Source of the DNA: Natronolimnohabitans innermongolicus JCM 12255
Lineage (GTDB): Archaea > Halobacteriota > Halobacteria > Halobacteriales > Natrialbaceae
Direction of reading: 5' to 3'
NCBI RefSeq assembly: GCF_000337215.1
Contig: NZ_AOHZ01000084.1
Coordinates: forward strand, 24,598-74,532
DNA length: 49,935 bases
Shown: in pieces, positions 7,598-16,422 of the stretch
Layout: each line of letters begins with the position of its first letter
Numbering within the stretch: position 1 is the stretch's first letter
The notes under the pieces: generated by a model
The model's input: only the letters and a program-made list of their open reading frames with translations
What the model was told of the DNA's origin: nothing
Databases searched by the model: none
Made by a program: the position numbers and the translations under genes

Positions 7598-8986
7598 ATG
7601 TCAGTGAGTGACTTGTTCAACCCCGACGGTATCGCGGTCGTTGGCGCCTCCGCGACCCCGGGGAAAATCGGCTACGAAGCCATGCAGAACGTAATCGAGT
7701 TCGACGGGCCGGTGTACCCGGTCAACCCGTCCGCATCGGGGTCGGTCTTCGACCGCGAGTTCGTCTCCGCCGTGACCGAAATCGACGGTGACGTCGATCT
7801 GGCGCTGTGTTGCGTTCCGGCGCCGGTCGTCCCGGACGTGATCGAAGAGTGCGGCGAGGCGGATATTGGCGGCGCAGTCATCTTCGCCGGCGGCTTCGGC
7901 GAGGCCGGACCCGAAGGGCAAGAACTGCAGGACCGACTCGTCGACGCCGCGACCGAGGGCGACGTCGCCTTGCTCGGGCCGAACACGAGCGGCTTTCTCG
8001 TCCCCGAGGAGCAACTGTACGCGACGTTCGCAACCGACATCGACACCATTCCGTCCGGCAACGTCGCGGTCGTCGCCCAGAGCGGCGGCCTCGCTTACGC
8101 GATCGCCTTCCAGGCGGAAAACGAGGGCGTCGGCGTCTCCGCGATGGTCGGCCTCGGCAATCGCGCCAACGTCGGCTTCGAGGAGGCCATCGAGTACTTC
8201 GACACCGATCCGAAGACGGATTCGATCATCCTCCACGTCGAGGGGACCGACGACGGTCGCGGCCTCCTCGAGACCTGCCAGCGCGTCGAGACCCCGGTCG
8301 TCGCCTACAACGTCGGCGAGCAGGACGTCGGCGACTTCGCCGAATCGCACACGGGCGCGCTGACGGGCGAGTACGAACTGTACGAGGCCGGCTTCGCCCA
8401 GTACGGCGTTCCGACGGTCCGCTCGTCGACCGAACTCCTCGACGCCGGCACCGCACTGGCCTCGAGTCCGCGACCCGACGGCCCCAACGTCGGCGTCGTC
8501 ACCGCACAGGCCGGCCCGGGGATCGCCATCACCGACCGCCTCAAGGCCGCGGGCGCGACCCTTCCGTCGCTCACCGAAGAGACCCAGGAGATCGTCGAGG
8601 AGATCCTCCCCGGCATCACGTTCTCGGCGAACCCGGTCGACACCGGCCGTCCCATGCCGGAGTTCGGGGAAGTCGTCGACGCCGTCGCCCGCGACGAGAA
8701 CGTCGACATCGTCCTCGTCTACGAACTCTACGAAGGCGGCCTCGGCTATCCGACCGACGACCTCGAGGGACTCGTCGACGACGTCGACAAACCGATCGTC
8801 TTCGCCAGCGGCGGCCCTCGAGAGATCATCACCGAGGAGTTGGCCGAACTCGAGGCGATCGGGATTCCGACGTTCACGGCCCCCGAGCGTGCGGCCGACG
8901 CCGTCAGTGCGCTCGTCCAATACGCGAAGCGAAACGCCGAGCCAGACGCGGTCGTCGCCGGCGAGGAGGTGAGCGCCGATGACTGA
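7598..8986 (+). CDS. ADP-forming acyl-CoA synthetase (acetate-CoA ligase), alpha subunit
   Basis: A 462-residue protein with an N-terminal CoA-binding Rossmann domain (G-I-A-V-V-G-A-S at about 11-18), followed by two succinyl-CoA-synthetase-like ligase domains. The phosphohistidine is predicted to be His251 in A-E-S-H-T-G-A-L. The enzyme couples acyl-CoA + ADP + Pi to acid + ATP + CoA, giving substrate-level ATP at the end of acyl-CoA catabolism, or acts in reverse as an activating ligase. The beta subunit starts 8 bases before this gene ends. Length and split organisation match Pyrococcus-type ACD enzymes, while the characterised haloarchaeal enzyme (Haloarcula marismortui) is a fusion. Acyl specificity is not readable. 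Confidence 0.9.
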   Translation: MSVSDLFNPDGIAVVGASATPGKIGYEAMQNVIEFDGPVYPVNPSASGSVFDREFVSAVTEIDGDVDLALCCVPAPVVPDVIEECGEADIGGAVIFAGGFGEAGPEGQELQDRLVDAATEGDVALLGPNTSGFLVPEEQLYATFATDIDTIPSGNVAVVAQSGGLAYAIAFQAENEGVGVSAMVGLGNRANVGFEEAIEYFDTDPKTDSIILHVEGTDDGRGLLETCQRVETPVVAYNVGEQDVGDFAESHTGALTGEYELYEAGFAQYGVPTVRSSTELLDAGTALASSPRPDGPNVGVVTAQAGPGIAITDRLKAAGATLPSLTEETQEIVEEILPGITFSANPVDTGRPMPEFGEVVDAVARDENVDIVLVYELYEGGLGYPTDDLEGLVDDVDKPIVFASGGPREIITEELAELEAIGIPTFTAPERAADAVSALVQYAKRNAEPDAVVAGEEVSADD

Positions 8987-9698
8987 CATATCAGGAATCG
9001 GACGCAGCGTCCTCGAGACCGCCCGCGACGAGCAACGAACCGCGCTGACCGAAGCCGAAGCGAAGGGGCTGCTCGCCGAGCGGGGCCTGTCGGTTCCCGA
9101 CCACGAGACGGTCGACTCGCCGGAGGCGGCCGTCGAGGCCGCAGAGGAGATCGGCTACCCCGTGGTCGCAAAGGTCTCCGCCCCGTCGGTCCAGCACAAA
9201 AGCGAGTGGGGCGGCGGCGTCGGCGTCGCCGTCGGCCTCGAGAACCCCGAATCAGTACGGACGGCCGCGGCGGACATCTTCGACGCCGCCAACGGTGCGG
9301 GGATCGACGCCTCGGTGCTCGTCGAGGAAGGGGCCGACCTCGAGGCCGGCCTCGAGGTCATCGTCGGCGGAACGCGCGATCCGTCGTTCGGCCCGACCGT
9401 CCTCGTCGGCCTCGGTGGGATCACCGTCGAGGTGCTCCAGGATACGAGCCACCGAATCGCGCCGGTCTCGACCGCGGAAGCCGTCGAGATGACCCGCGAA
9501 CTCGAGGCGTCGCCGCTGTTCGACGGCTACCGCGGCTCCCCGGCGGTCGATCGCGAGGCGGTCGCCGAGGCGATCGTCGCCGTCGGCGACGTCCTCGACG
9601 AGCACGAGTCGATCCGCGAGATCGAGATCAATCCGCTGCTGGCAGAGTCGGATCGAGCGGTAGCGCTCGACGCGCTCGTCTCGCTCGACGACGACTGA
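8979..9698 (+). CDS. ADP-forming acyl-CoA synthetase, beta subunit (ATP-grasp)
   Basis: A 239-residue ATP-grasp domain protein. Typical features are E-A-K-G-L-L-A-E-R-G-L-S near the start, G-Y-P-V-V-A-K-V-S-A-P-S-V-Q-H-K-S-E in the nucleotide-binding part, G-P-T-V-L-V-G-L-G-G-I in the centre and R-E-I-E-I-N-P-L-L near the end. It binds ADP/ATP and completes the alpha subunit, with which it overlaps by 8 bases; translational coupling is likely and would secure equal amounts. Length is the usual one for separate beta subunits (about 230 residues). Confidence 0.9.
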   Translation: MTDISGIGRSVLETARDEQRTALTEAEAKGLLAERGLSVPDHETVDSPEAAVEAAEEIGYPVVAKVSAPSVQHKSEWGGGVGVAVGLENPESVRTAAADIFDAANGAGIDASVLVEEGADLEAGLEVIVGGTRDPSFGPTVLVGLGGITVEVLQDTSHRIAPVSTAEAVEMTRELEASPLFDGYRGSPAVDREAVAEAIVAVGDVLDEHESIREIEINPLLAESDRAVALDALVSLDDD

Positions 9699-9936
9699 CG
9701 AACACTGCTACCATCGAGTCCGTTTCCGCGGAGCGACCGCTTGTTTACTACGAGACTCGCTCGAGAGCGGAGCGGAGGAAAAGAGAGCGACTGCCCTCGA
9801 GTTCTCGAGACCTATCGGAAAGCAAAGAGACGAGAGAGACGTGAAAAACGAGACGCGCGGGACGGTTCGCACTGCTGTGTCGCTCAGTTGGTGACCGTAC
9901 TGCGAAGAAAATTCGGCGTGAACGAAGCGTGGAGCC

Positions 9937-10815
9937 TTACTCGTCCTTCTGGCTCTTCTCGACGTCGACGTCCTCGAAGGCGACGTCGCGCTCGGAGACC
10001 TCGACGGTCATGGCGCCGACGTCTTCGATCTCGGCCTCGATGGTGTCGCCGTCGGAAAGCGGGCTGACGCCCTCGGGCGTCCCGGTAGTGATGACGTCGC
10101 CGGCCTCGATCGTCGCGCCGATGGAGGCGTACTCGACGATGTCGGCGCAGCTGTAGATCATGCCGCCGGTGTTCTGTTGCTGTTTGGTCTCGCCGTTGAG
10201 CTGGAGTTCCATCTCGAGGTCGTGGGGGTCCTCGAACTCGTCGGCCGTCGTGACGCAGGGGCCGATAATGGTGAACGTGTCGTAGGACTTGCGGTTCGAG
10301 CGGTCCTGGTCGCCGCGGACGGAGACGTCGAGCAGGATCGTGTAGCCGAGCACGGCGTCCCAGACGTCGTCGGCGTCGATGTCTTTGACGTCTTCGCCCA
10401 TGACGAAGGCGAGTTCGATCTCGTGGTCGACGCGGCGGTCGTTGAAGGGCAGTTCGATGCCGTCCTCGGGACCGGCGACGCTCGAGGGGGCCTTGAGGAA
10501 GTAACCCTTGTCCTCGATGGTGAACCACTCCTCGGTGACGATGTCCTTGTCGGCGAGGGCCTCTTCGACGTGGTTCTCGTAGTTCAGCGGCGCGGCGATG
10601 ACCTTACCGGGCCGGCGGACGGGGGACTCGATGGTGACCTCCTCGCGGTCGTAGTCGGGGTCGTCGTCCGCGTACTCGCTCGCGTCGAGGTCCTTGCGAG
10701 CGTACTCCTTGAGCGGGTCGTTCGTCTCGAGACCGAGGTCGTCGGTGACGTCGACGATGCCGTCGTCGTCGGTCAAGAGCCCGAGTCGATCGTCGTTGAA
10801 TCTGACGAGTCGCAT
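9937..10815 (-). CDS. FAH family hydrolase (fumarylpyruvate/maleylpyruvate hydrolase candidate)
   Basis: A 292-residue fumarylacetoacetate-hydrolase-superfamily protein. The metal ligands are Glu132 and Glu134 in V-D-H-E-I-E-L-A and Asp163 in G-Y-T-I-L-L-D-V-S; the C-terminal G-D-V-I-T-T-G-T-P-E-G-V motif is clear. These enzymes cut C-C bonds of acylpyruvates or decarboxylate keto acids. With a gentisate-dioxygenase-like gene nearby, cleavage of fumarylpyruvate or of maleylpyruvate to pyruvate plus a C4 acid is the best guess. The start at 10815 is set by the TATA-like box CATAAA (10840-10845, minus strand TTTATG) 27 bases away, so the mRNA is probably leaderless. An N-terminal extension of nine codons is possible. 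Confidence 0.88.
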   Translation of the reverse strand: MRLVRFNDDRLGLLTDDDGIVDVTDDLGLETNDPLKEYARKDLDASEYADDDPDYDREEVTIESPVRRPGKVIAAPLNYENHVEEALADKDIVTEEWFTIEDKGYFLKAPSSVAGPEDGIELPFNDRRVDHEIELAFVMGEDVKDIDADDVWDAVLGYTILLDVSVRGDQDRSNRKSYDTFTIIGPCVTTADEFEDPHDLEMELQLNGETKQQQNTGGMIYSCADIVEYASIGATIEAGDVITTGTPEGVSPLSDGDTIEAEIEDVGAMTVEVSERDVAFEDVDVEKSQKDE

Positions 10816-11035
10816 GATAGCAACACCGCGATCCGACCACATAAATCATCCTCTCTCGGTCGCGGGTGTCGAAAAAATAGTGAAGGTTTCGTGCGCGGAG
10901 ACGTCTCGCCGGGCCGGCAACGAGCGCCCGAGAAGCGACACGGCGGCCGCGTTCAGACGGACGGACGACTGACCTCCGTTCCGACACGACCGCGACCACC
11001 CTGGGCCGTGTAAGGTATCGGTACAGCAGCCCGTC

Positions 11036-11218
11036 TCAGTCGCCGGCAGCGATCTGATCATCGAAGACGTCCGCCGAGTCGAAGACGCTGCGACAGTCTT
11101 CACACACCATCTGTTTGTCGATCGCGTACTCCCAGAGTTTGCCGCCACAGTCCAGACAGTCGAAGTGTGCCCGGACGAACGGACTGTGCTCGGCGTAGGG
11201 GTTCTCGAACTCTGCCAT
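11036..11218 (-). CDS. Small zinc-ribbon protein (60 aa)
   Basis: A short acidic protein with two C-x-x-C pairs, C-L-D-C-G-G and C-E-D-C-R-S, separated by about 16 residues, that form a single zinc ribbon. The start at 11218 follows a TATA-like stretch (minus strand TTTATTG, about 27 bases upstream), and the longer open frame upstream has no supporting signal. Such mini zinc-finger proteins are common in haloarchaea and some control motility, biofilm or lipid synthesis, but no function can be given for this one. It sits between the FAH hydrolase and the gentisate dioxygenase gene, all on the minus strand, which could mean a regulatory or complex-forming role in the ring-cleavage cluster. Confidence 0.75.
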   Translation of the reverse strand: MAEFENPYAEHSPFVRAHFDCLDCGGKLWEYAIDKQMVCEDCRSVFDSADVFDDQIAAGD

Positions 11219-11361
11219 ACGCGTACGATACGGCTTCCGATCAATAAAGTATTCCCCATGTCGCCGTTCTCGCCGGTTCGGCGTGGCGACTCGAGGTCGA
11301 ACCCGAACACCAAAAACGGCGACGGCGCGGTCGACCGCGAAGCGGGCGGCGACGGTCGGCG

Positions 11362-12447
11362 TTACTCGCTGGGCGCCGATTCGGCGTAGAAATTGAACGC
11401 CTCGAACACCGGTCGGTCGGTCATGCCGAGCAGGATCGCTTCCTCGCCGTCGGGCTCGTGGCTGTGGAGTTCGTTCGGCGGGACCACGAAGATGTCCCAC
11501 TGGCTCCACTCGAGCGTTTCGTCGCCGACGTGGGTCGCGCCCTCGCCCTCGATGACGAAGTAGACCTCGGTGGCGTTGTGGAAGTGGGTCTCGGTGGCCT
11601 CCTGGAGCAACTGGGCGCGAAACGACATCGTCGGGAACAGCGGCGGCTGGCCGTTGGTCGGGTTGACGTAGGCCATGCTGTAGCCGTCGTAGGGGTCCGG
11701 CGTGTTGTTGTCCGCGCGCTGGCGCAGCGTCCGGACGGTCTCCTCCCAGCTGAAGCGGTGTGGCGGCGTCGGGTCACGGATGCCCTCGAACGGCCCCGGA
11801 ATGCCGTCGTCTTTCGACTCGTCGGCCGGACGGGCCTGGCCGAACTGGGAGTCCCAGTAGCCCTGGGTCTTGGTGACGGGCTGGCGCTCGAGTTCGTGGT
11901 TCTCGAAGACGTTCGAGGAGTTCAGCGAGTCGAGCACGAGCGGCAGGTCGAGGACGTCGAGCCACATCGCCGTCTCGTCGGAGTCGTTGACGTGGTCGTG
12001 CCACTCCCACTGTGGCGTCGTGATCAGGTCGTTGTTCTCCATCGGGAACTCCTCGCCCGCGACGACGGTTTTCATGTCCTCGTGGCCGTCGATGGTAAAG
12101 CGCAGGGCGTTGGCCCCGTGGCGGTGCGAGGGGGCCGTCTCACCGGGCGAGACGGTCTGGACGCCGAGGTAGATCGTGTTCGAGATCGCGTTCTCCATCC
12201 CGGTGTTGATCGGGACGGCGACCCGGCGCTGGAATCCCGGCGGGAGCTCCTCGATCGGCATGTCCTCCTCGACGTTGTCGATCGTCTCCTTGATGTCCGC
12301 CCACTTCCAGATGTCCGGCTGCAGGTCGTCGTAGACGTTCCCCATCGTCTTCTCGACTTCCCACAGCGGCCGAAGGTCGTTCTCCTCGAGAAGGTCTCGA
12401 GTCTCCGAAGTCAGTTCTATACGCTCTTCGGGGTCCTGCTGAGCCAT
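11362..12447 (-). CDS. Gentisate 1,2-dioxygenase-like bicupin
   Basis: About 361 residues with two cupin domains. The first has the iron-binding pair His108/His110 in A-P-S-H-R-H-G-A-N-A-L-R-F, exactly the pattern of gentisate 1,2-dioxygenases, and the second has E-T-H-F-H-N-A-T-E-V-Y-F-V in the C-terminal third. The enzyme opens the ring of gentisate (2,5-dihydroxybenzoate) with O2 and Fe(II) to give maleylpyruvate. The ATG at 12447 is chosen because CTTATGA on the minus strand (12472-12478) is 28 bases upstream; an ATG at 12474 is the longer alternative. Gentisate dioxygenase has been described from Haloferax, so the call fits the lineage. 1-Hydroxy-2-naphthoate or salicylate dioxygenase are related possibilities. 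Confidence 0.87.
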   Translation of the reverse strand: MAQQDPEERIELTSETRDLLEENDLRPLWEVEKTMGNVYDDLQPDIWKWADIKETIDNVEEDMPIEELPPGFQRRVAVPINTGMENAISNTIYLGVQTVSPGETAPSHRHGANALRFTIDGHEDMKTVVAGEEFPMENNDLITTPQWEWHDHVNDSDETAMWLDVLDLPLVLDSLNSSNVFENHELERQPVTKTQGYWDSQFGQARPADESKDDGIPGPFEGIRDPTPPHRFSWEETVRTLRQRADNNTPDPYDGYSMAYVNPTNGQPPLFPTMSFRAQLLQEATETHFHNATEVYFVIEGEGATHVGDETLEWSQWDIFVVPPNELHSHEPDGEEAILLGMTDRPVFEAFNFYAESAPSE

Positions 12448-12540
12448 AGTGGTATTTTCGGCAAGAATCATCATAAGTGTGTTGGAGAGTCCCGCAGCGA
12501 AGGAGCCCGCGTCGAGATCTGCCGCGGGAAGCGAGGGCCG

Positions 12541-13419
12541 CTACAGGAACGTCTCAGTCCGCGTCGTCTCGTAGCCGTCCGTCATCGCGTCGAAGGCCTC
12601 GTCGACCGCGTCGACGTCCCACCCGTCTTCGGCGACGGCGGTTCGGATCTGCCGTGGCTCCGAGAGGATCCCGATCTCGTCGCCTCGCGCCGTCACGGTG
12701 ACGCCGGTGACGTCGTCTGCCGCCTCGCTCAGCAGATACGCCGCGGCGGGCGCGACCTTCTCGGGAGGCATCTCCTCGCGCGTGTACGGGCGGTGTTCCT
12801 CCGGTACCGACTCGGTCATGCGCGTGTAGCCGTTGGGAACGAGCGCGTTGACGCGAACATTCTGCCGGTCCAGTTCCGACGAAGCCGCGCGGACGAACCC
12901 CAGAATCCCGGCGTTCGCGCTCGCGTAGGCGAGCTGGCCGACGTTGCCGAGCGCGCCCCTCGAGCTAACCGCCAGAAACGACCGTTCGGAGTCGTCGTCC
13001 ACGTCGCGCCAGTGCGTTACGGCGCTGCGAAGCAGTGTGAAATTACTCCGAAGGTGCGTTCGAACGACGTCGTCCCACTCCTCGTCGGAGAGCGACCACG
13101 ACATGCCGTCGCGCAGGATGCCCGCGAAGTTCGCGATCCCGTCGAGTCGGTCGAACGACTCGAGTGCGGTCTCGATCGCCGCCGCGGCGTCGTCGGCGTC
13201 GGCCGCGTCGCCGAAGTGGGCGACCGCGGTAGCGTCGTCGACCTCAGCGTCGATCGCTGCGGCGGTTTCCTCGGCCGCATCCGGGTCCGATCCCGAGCCG
13301 TCGACCGTCGTTCCCAGATCGGAGACGACGACGTTGGCGCCGTCTTGCGCGAGTTCGCGCGCAGTCGCCTCGCCGAGGCCGTGTGCGCCGCCGACGACGA
13401 GGTACGCCGGCGCCGTCAT
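12541..13419 (-). CDS. SDR family oxidoreductase with atypical active site
   Basis: A 292-residue Rossmann protein with the nucleotide motif G-G-A-H-G-L-G-E-A at residues 10-18, catalytic Ser152/153 and Tyr165 in L-A-Y-A-S-A-N-A-G. The lysine normally four residues after the Tyr (Y-x-x-x-K) is Asn169, encoded by AAC, although the flanking residues match the family. It would be an NAD(P)-dependent dehydrogenase or reductase of a hydroxy or keto group, perhaps on a hydroxyacyl or cyclohexadienol intermediate. It lies upstream of the gentisate dioxygenase on the same strand with a 93-bp gap. The loss of Lys may mean altered chemistry or a binding role. The ATG at 13419 is the only strong start. 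Confidence 0.83.
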   Translation of the reverse strand: MTAPAYLVVGGAHGLGEATARELAQDGANVVVSDLGTTVDGSGSDPDAAEETAAAIDAEVDDATAVAHFGDAADADDAAAAIETALESFDRLDGIANFAGILRDGMSWSLSDEEWDDVVRTHLRSNFTLLRSAVTHWRDVDDDSERSFLAVSSRGALGNVGQLAYASANAGILGFVRAASSELDRQNVRVNALVPNGYTRMTESVPEEHRPYTREEMPPEKVAPAAAYLLSEAADDVTGVTVTARGDEIGILSEPRQIRTAVAEDGWDVDAVDEAFDAMTDGYETTRTETFL

Positions 13420-13640
13420 GGCTCACCTCCGTCCGTACTCGAGCGATTGCAGTCGGCGGTCGTCCGTTCGTCGTGCGTTTCCGCGTCGGGATGTGCGACC
13501 ATGCGCCACCGTACGAGCGCGTGACTAATCACGATTTGGCTACGCGTCGTCGGATCGACGTCGAGCGACGCATCGATTCGGATTACAACGACCGGCAACA
13601 AATGGAATGGATTTACATAGACCTGGTACGAACTACGGGT

Positions 13641-13964
13641 ATGGTACTCGAGACGGACTTAGAGGACGTCGCAGCGAAACACGACGATCTGCCGGCAGCA
13701 GATGACGTCTACGACGAAGACGAAGCGATCCCCATCGAGGAGGTCTTCGACGACGCCTTCGTCGCGGCGAAGACCGACTTCGAGAGCTTCGACGAACTGG
13801 TCGCAGCCAGCCCGAGCGAGGCCGACTCGGCCGCGGACCTCGAGAAGGTCCCCCACCGCGAGTGGAACGAGTTCATCGCCGAGAACAGCGAGTTCGATAG
13901 CGAGCGGGAGTTCGTGTTCGCCGGCCGCGACCACTGGGTCGCCAAGCAACTGGACCTGGCCTGA
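13641..13964 (+). CDS. Small acidic protein of unknown function
   Basis: A 107-residue, very acidic protein that I do not recognise. The start at 13641 is favoured because the TATA-like TTTACATAG (13612-13620) lies about 26 bases upstream; the longer frame upstream has poor codon use. The sequence has blocks such as D-V-Y-D-E-D-E-A-I-P-I-E-E-V-F-D and ends with R-E-F-V-F-A-G-R-D-H-W-V-A-K-Q-L-D-L-A. No membrane segment or cysteine is visible. It is encoded on the strand opposite to its neighbours, between the SDR and FAD monooxygenase genes of the ring-cleavage cluster. Confidence 0.65.
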   Translation: MVLETDLEDVAAKHDDLPAADDVYDEDEAIPIEEVFDDAFVAAKTDFESFDELVAASPSEADSAADLEKVPHREWNEFIAENSEFDSEREFVFAGRDHWVAKQLDLA

Positions 13965-14132
13965 ACAGCCGCTTTTCCTTCGGAATTCGTCGAAGTGTGC
14001 TGCGACGAGAAGCGAACGCGTCGGCGCGTCGTCTCGCCGGCGCTCGAGTGAGCGCCGTTCCGCGAGCGATAGCGACGGCTGGCCGTCGATAGCCGAATCG
14101 AAAAAGCGCGTTCGAACGGCGATCCGCCCGGT

Positions 14133-15368
14133 TCAGTAGTTTCCGGTCGAGACGATCGGCGGGCCCTGGTGGGGACCGTACGGCGCGTCGTCGAGCCACT
14201 CGCCGGCGACCTCGAAGTGGTCGGACATCTCCGCTGCGACTTCCTTGCGGAGCACCGTCACCGGGTCGTCGCCCTGGAGGTACTCGAGCGCCTGCCCGGC
14301 GGCGCCGATGTTGTACTCGGCAGCCGTCTCGCGGCGGGCGGCGAACAGTTCCACTTCGTCGTGAGCGACGGCTTCAGTCTGCGCGTCGAGCGCCACCGAG
14401 ATGGCCGATGCGGCCTCGTCGGCGTCGGGGACGCCGGAGTTCATCCCGCGGGCGCCAAACGGCGCGAGCAGGTGGGCGGCCTCGCCGGCGAGCAGGACGC
14501 GCCGGTGTTCGTCGATGAACGTGTCGGCCTGAACCTGCAGGAAGTGGTACGTCGAGACCCACTTCAGCTTGTCCTCGTACTCCTCGCCCATGATGTCGCG
14601 GACGAACTCTCGCATCTGCTCCTCGCCGCTGAGTTCCTCGGGGTCGTCGTCGCCGATACACTGGATGTCGAGGCGCCAGCCGCCGGTGAACGGAACCAGC
14701 AGCACGTTTCGACCGTCGGCCTCGGGCGCGTCGTAGTGAAACATGCGCTCGAGGTCCGGGTGGTCGTCGTCGATCTCCTCGTCCTCGACGTCAGCGATGA
14801 TGAAGGCGTTCTCGGACTGGTCGCCCTCGAAGTTCGCGCCGATCTCCTTGCGAACCTGCGAGCCGCCGCCGTCCGCGCCGATCAGGTACTCCGTCTCCCA
14901 CTCGCGACCGTCGCCGGTCTCGACAGTGACGCCGTCCGGCGAGGAGTCGACGGAGACGACCTCGGACTCCCAGTGGATCTCGATGCCGGCCTCCTCGAGG
15001 GCCTCGAGCATGTACTGTTCGGTGACGACCTGCGGGACGCTGGTAAAGTGCGGAATGTCACCGGAGCCGCCGGGGGAATCGTACGTCCGGTTGAACACTT
15101 CCTTGCCCTTGTACAGCGTCCGTCGGGTCGGCCAGACGAGTCCTTCCTCGACGAGGTCCGTGCCGAGGCCGGGGTGGATGCGCTCGAACGTCCGCAGCGT
15201 CGCACCGTGGACGTAAATCGCGCGGCTCCCGTCTCGGTCCCGGTCTTCCGGTTCCGCCTCGAGGATCGCCGTGTCGATTCCGCGCGCGTTCAGTGCCAGT
15301 GCTGCGGTCATGCCGACTGGTCCTGCGCCCGCGACCAGAGCCGGCTTGTCTGTCGTGTTTCCGCTCAT
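14133..15368 (-). CDS. FAD-dependent aromatic monooxygenase
   Basis: A 411-residue flavoprotein of the p-hydroxybenzoate hydroxylase group. The dinucleotide motif G-A-G-P-V-G is at residues 14-19, the D-G motif is seen in Y-L-I-G-A-D-G-G-G-S-Q-V-R, and the second FAD motif reads V-L-L-A-G-E-A-A-H-L-L-A-P-F-G-A-R-G-M-N-S-G, with Glu for the usual Asp. These enzymes hydroxylate aromatic rings with NAD(P)H and O2. Near a gentisate dioxygenase, a hydroxylase producing gentisate (from 3-hydroxybenzoate or salicylate, or acting on an aroyl-CoA) is a reasonable guess. The minus-strand ACTATGAC near 15391-15398 is a TATA-like box about 27 bases before the ATG, so the gene probably has its own leaderless promoter. 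Confidence 0.88.
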   Translation of the reverse strand: MSGNTTDKPALVAGAGPVGMTAALALNARGIDTAILEAEPEDRDRDGSRAIYVHGATLRTFERIHPGLGTDLVEEGLVWPTRRTLYKGKEVFNRTYDSPGGSGDIPHFTSVPQVVTEQYMLEALEEAGIEIHWESEVVSVDSSPDGVTVETGDGREWETEYLIGADGGGSQVRKEIGANFEGDQSENAFIIADVEDEEIDDDHPDLERMFHYDAPEADGRNVLLVPFTGGWRLDIQCIGDDDPEELSGEEQMREFVRDIMGEEYEDKLKWVSTYHFLQVQADTFIDEHRRVLLAGEAAHLLAPFGARGMNSGVPDADEAASAISVALDAQTEAVAHDEVELFAARRETAAEYNIGAAGQALEYLQGDDPVTVLRKEVAAEMSDHFEVAGEWLDDAPYGPHQGPPIVSTGNY

Positions 15369-15602
15369 GGTGGGCAGTGACGGACCACGGTGTCATAGTA
15401 GTTGTGGTCGTCCACCGATGGGCGTTCTATATGTGACGTTGTTCGACTAGATTTCTCGTAGTATTACAGTGCACGTCCAGGGAGACAGCGACAGCCCCCC
15501 TGACAGTTCGAAGATAGTCGACTGCGACCGACAGACGCGCGGGGCGTTTCCCCACAGCGAACAGGTAGTGACGAGCGCCAACACGGGGAAGCCAACGGTC
15601 GG

Positions 15603-16184
15603 TCAGTCCCTGTCCGCTGGCGGCCGCTGGACGAGCGTAACGAGCGGTTCCTCCAGTGGGAGCGCCATCTCGAGGTCCATGACGTTCGTGCTGGTGACGT
15701 CGAATCCGACCTTCTCGTAGACGGTGATCGCCTGTTTGCGCTCTCGGGCGACGTTGAGGTGGAGTTCCTCGTGATTTCGGTCGGCAGCGTGAGCGACGAC
15801 GTGCTCTAACAGTTCCGTCCCGATGCCGCGGTTCTGGTAGTCGGGGTGGACGAAAATCACGAACTCCGGTTCCGACGCGCTCGCGGGGGCGACGGCGACG
15901 TGACCCACGATTCGGTCGTCACAGATCGCGACTAGATTCCAGCCGTCGGCCGTGAGCTGTCGAAGCCACGTCTCGCGAGCGTCGGGATCGGAGGGCGGGA
16001 GCGCCATCGTCGACGTCTCGACGGCGTCGTACATCGCGAGCAGCGACTCCAGTGAATCGTCTTCGTAGGGACGGATCAGGACAGGGGTACCCGTCTTGTC
16101 GATATATCGGGGACAGCGCGGCGGACAGTGCTTCGTCCCCTCGCAGTTGGAGTTGTCCCAGCCGCGACACGCGTTCGATGCCAT
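15603..16184 (-). CDS. GNAT N-acetyltransferase with cysteine-rich N terminus
   Basis: A 193-residue protein. The first 25 residues hold four cysteines (C-R-G-W, N-C-E-G, H-C-P-P-R-C-P-R) that could bind zinc. From about residue 30 a GNAT fold follows, with the acetyl-CoA loop Y-Q-N-R-G-I-G-T-E-L-L and the late motif Y-E-K-V-G-F. Substrate is unknown. The ATG at 16184 is supported by the minus-strand TATTTTG about 27 bases upstream; the longer frame before it lacks support. It stands alone between the monooxygenase and the maleate isomerase gene, which is divergent from it. Confidence 0.83.
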   Translation of the reverse strand: MASNACRGWDNSNCEGTKHCPPRCPRYIDKTGTPVLIRPYEDDSLESLLAMYDAVETSTMALPPSDPDARETWLRQLTADGWNLVAICDDRIVGHVAVAPASASEPEFVIFVHPDYQNRGIGTELLEHVVAHAADRNHEELHLNVARERKQAITVYEKVGFDVTSTNVMDLEMALPLEEPLVTLVQRPPADRD

Positions 16185-16422
16185 AGTAGCTAGTCCCTCG
16201 CGTCTCCCGCAAAATAGTCCGGCGAGAATGCCCAGTCGCTGGGAAGACCGTCGACAGTTGTCAGTCACGATCGGAGAGATCCGGTTCGTTCACGGGAAAC
16301 CGCAGCGGTCAGATTCGAGGTGCGAGGACGGTCACGTTCGGCGAGAGCCCAGGTAAGACGGTTTTACGCGTCGCAACCGACGGAACGGTTTACCCGATCG
16401 ATCCCGTGTCTCTGGTCAGACC

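Noticed and set aside
11458-13524. 688-codon plus-strand gene
   Set aside because: It runs antisense through both the gentisate dioxygenase and SDR genes, with mixed low-complexity composition.
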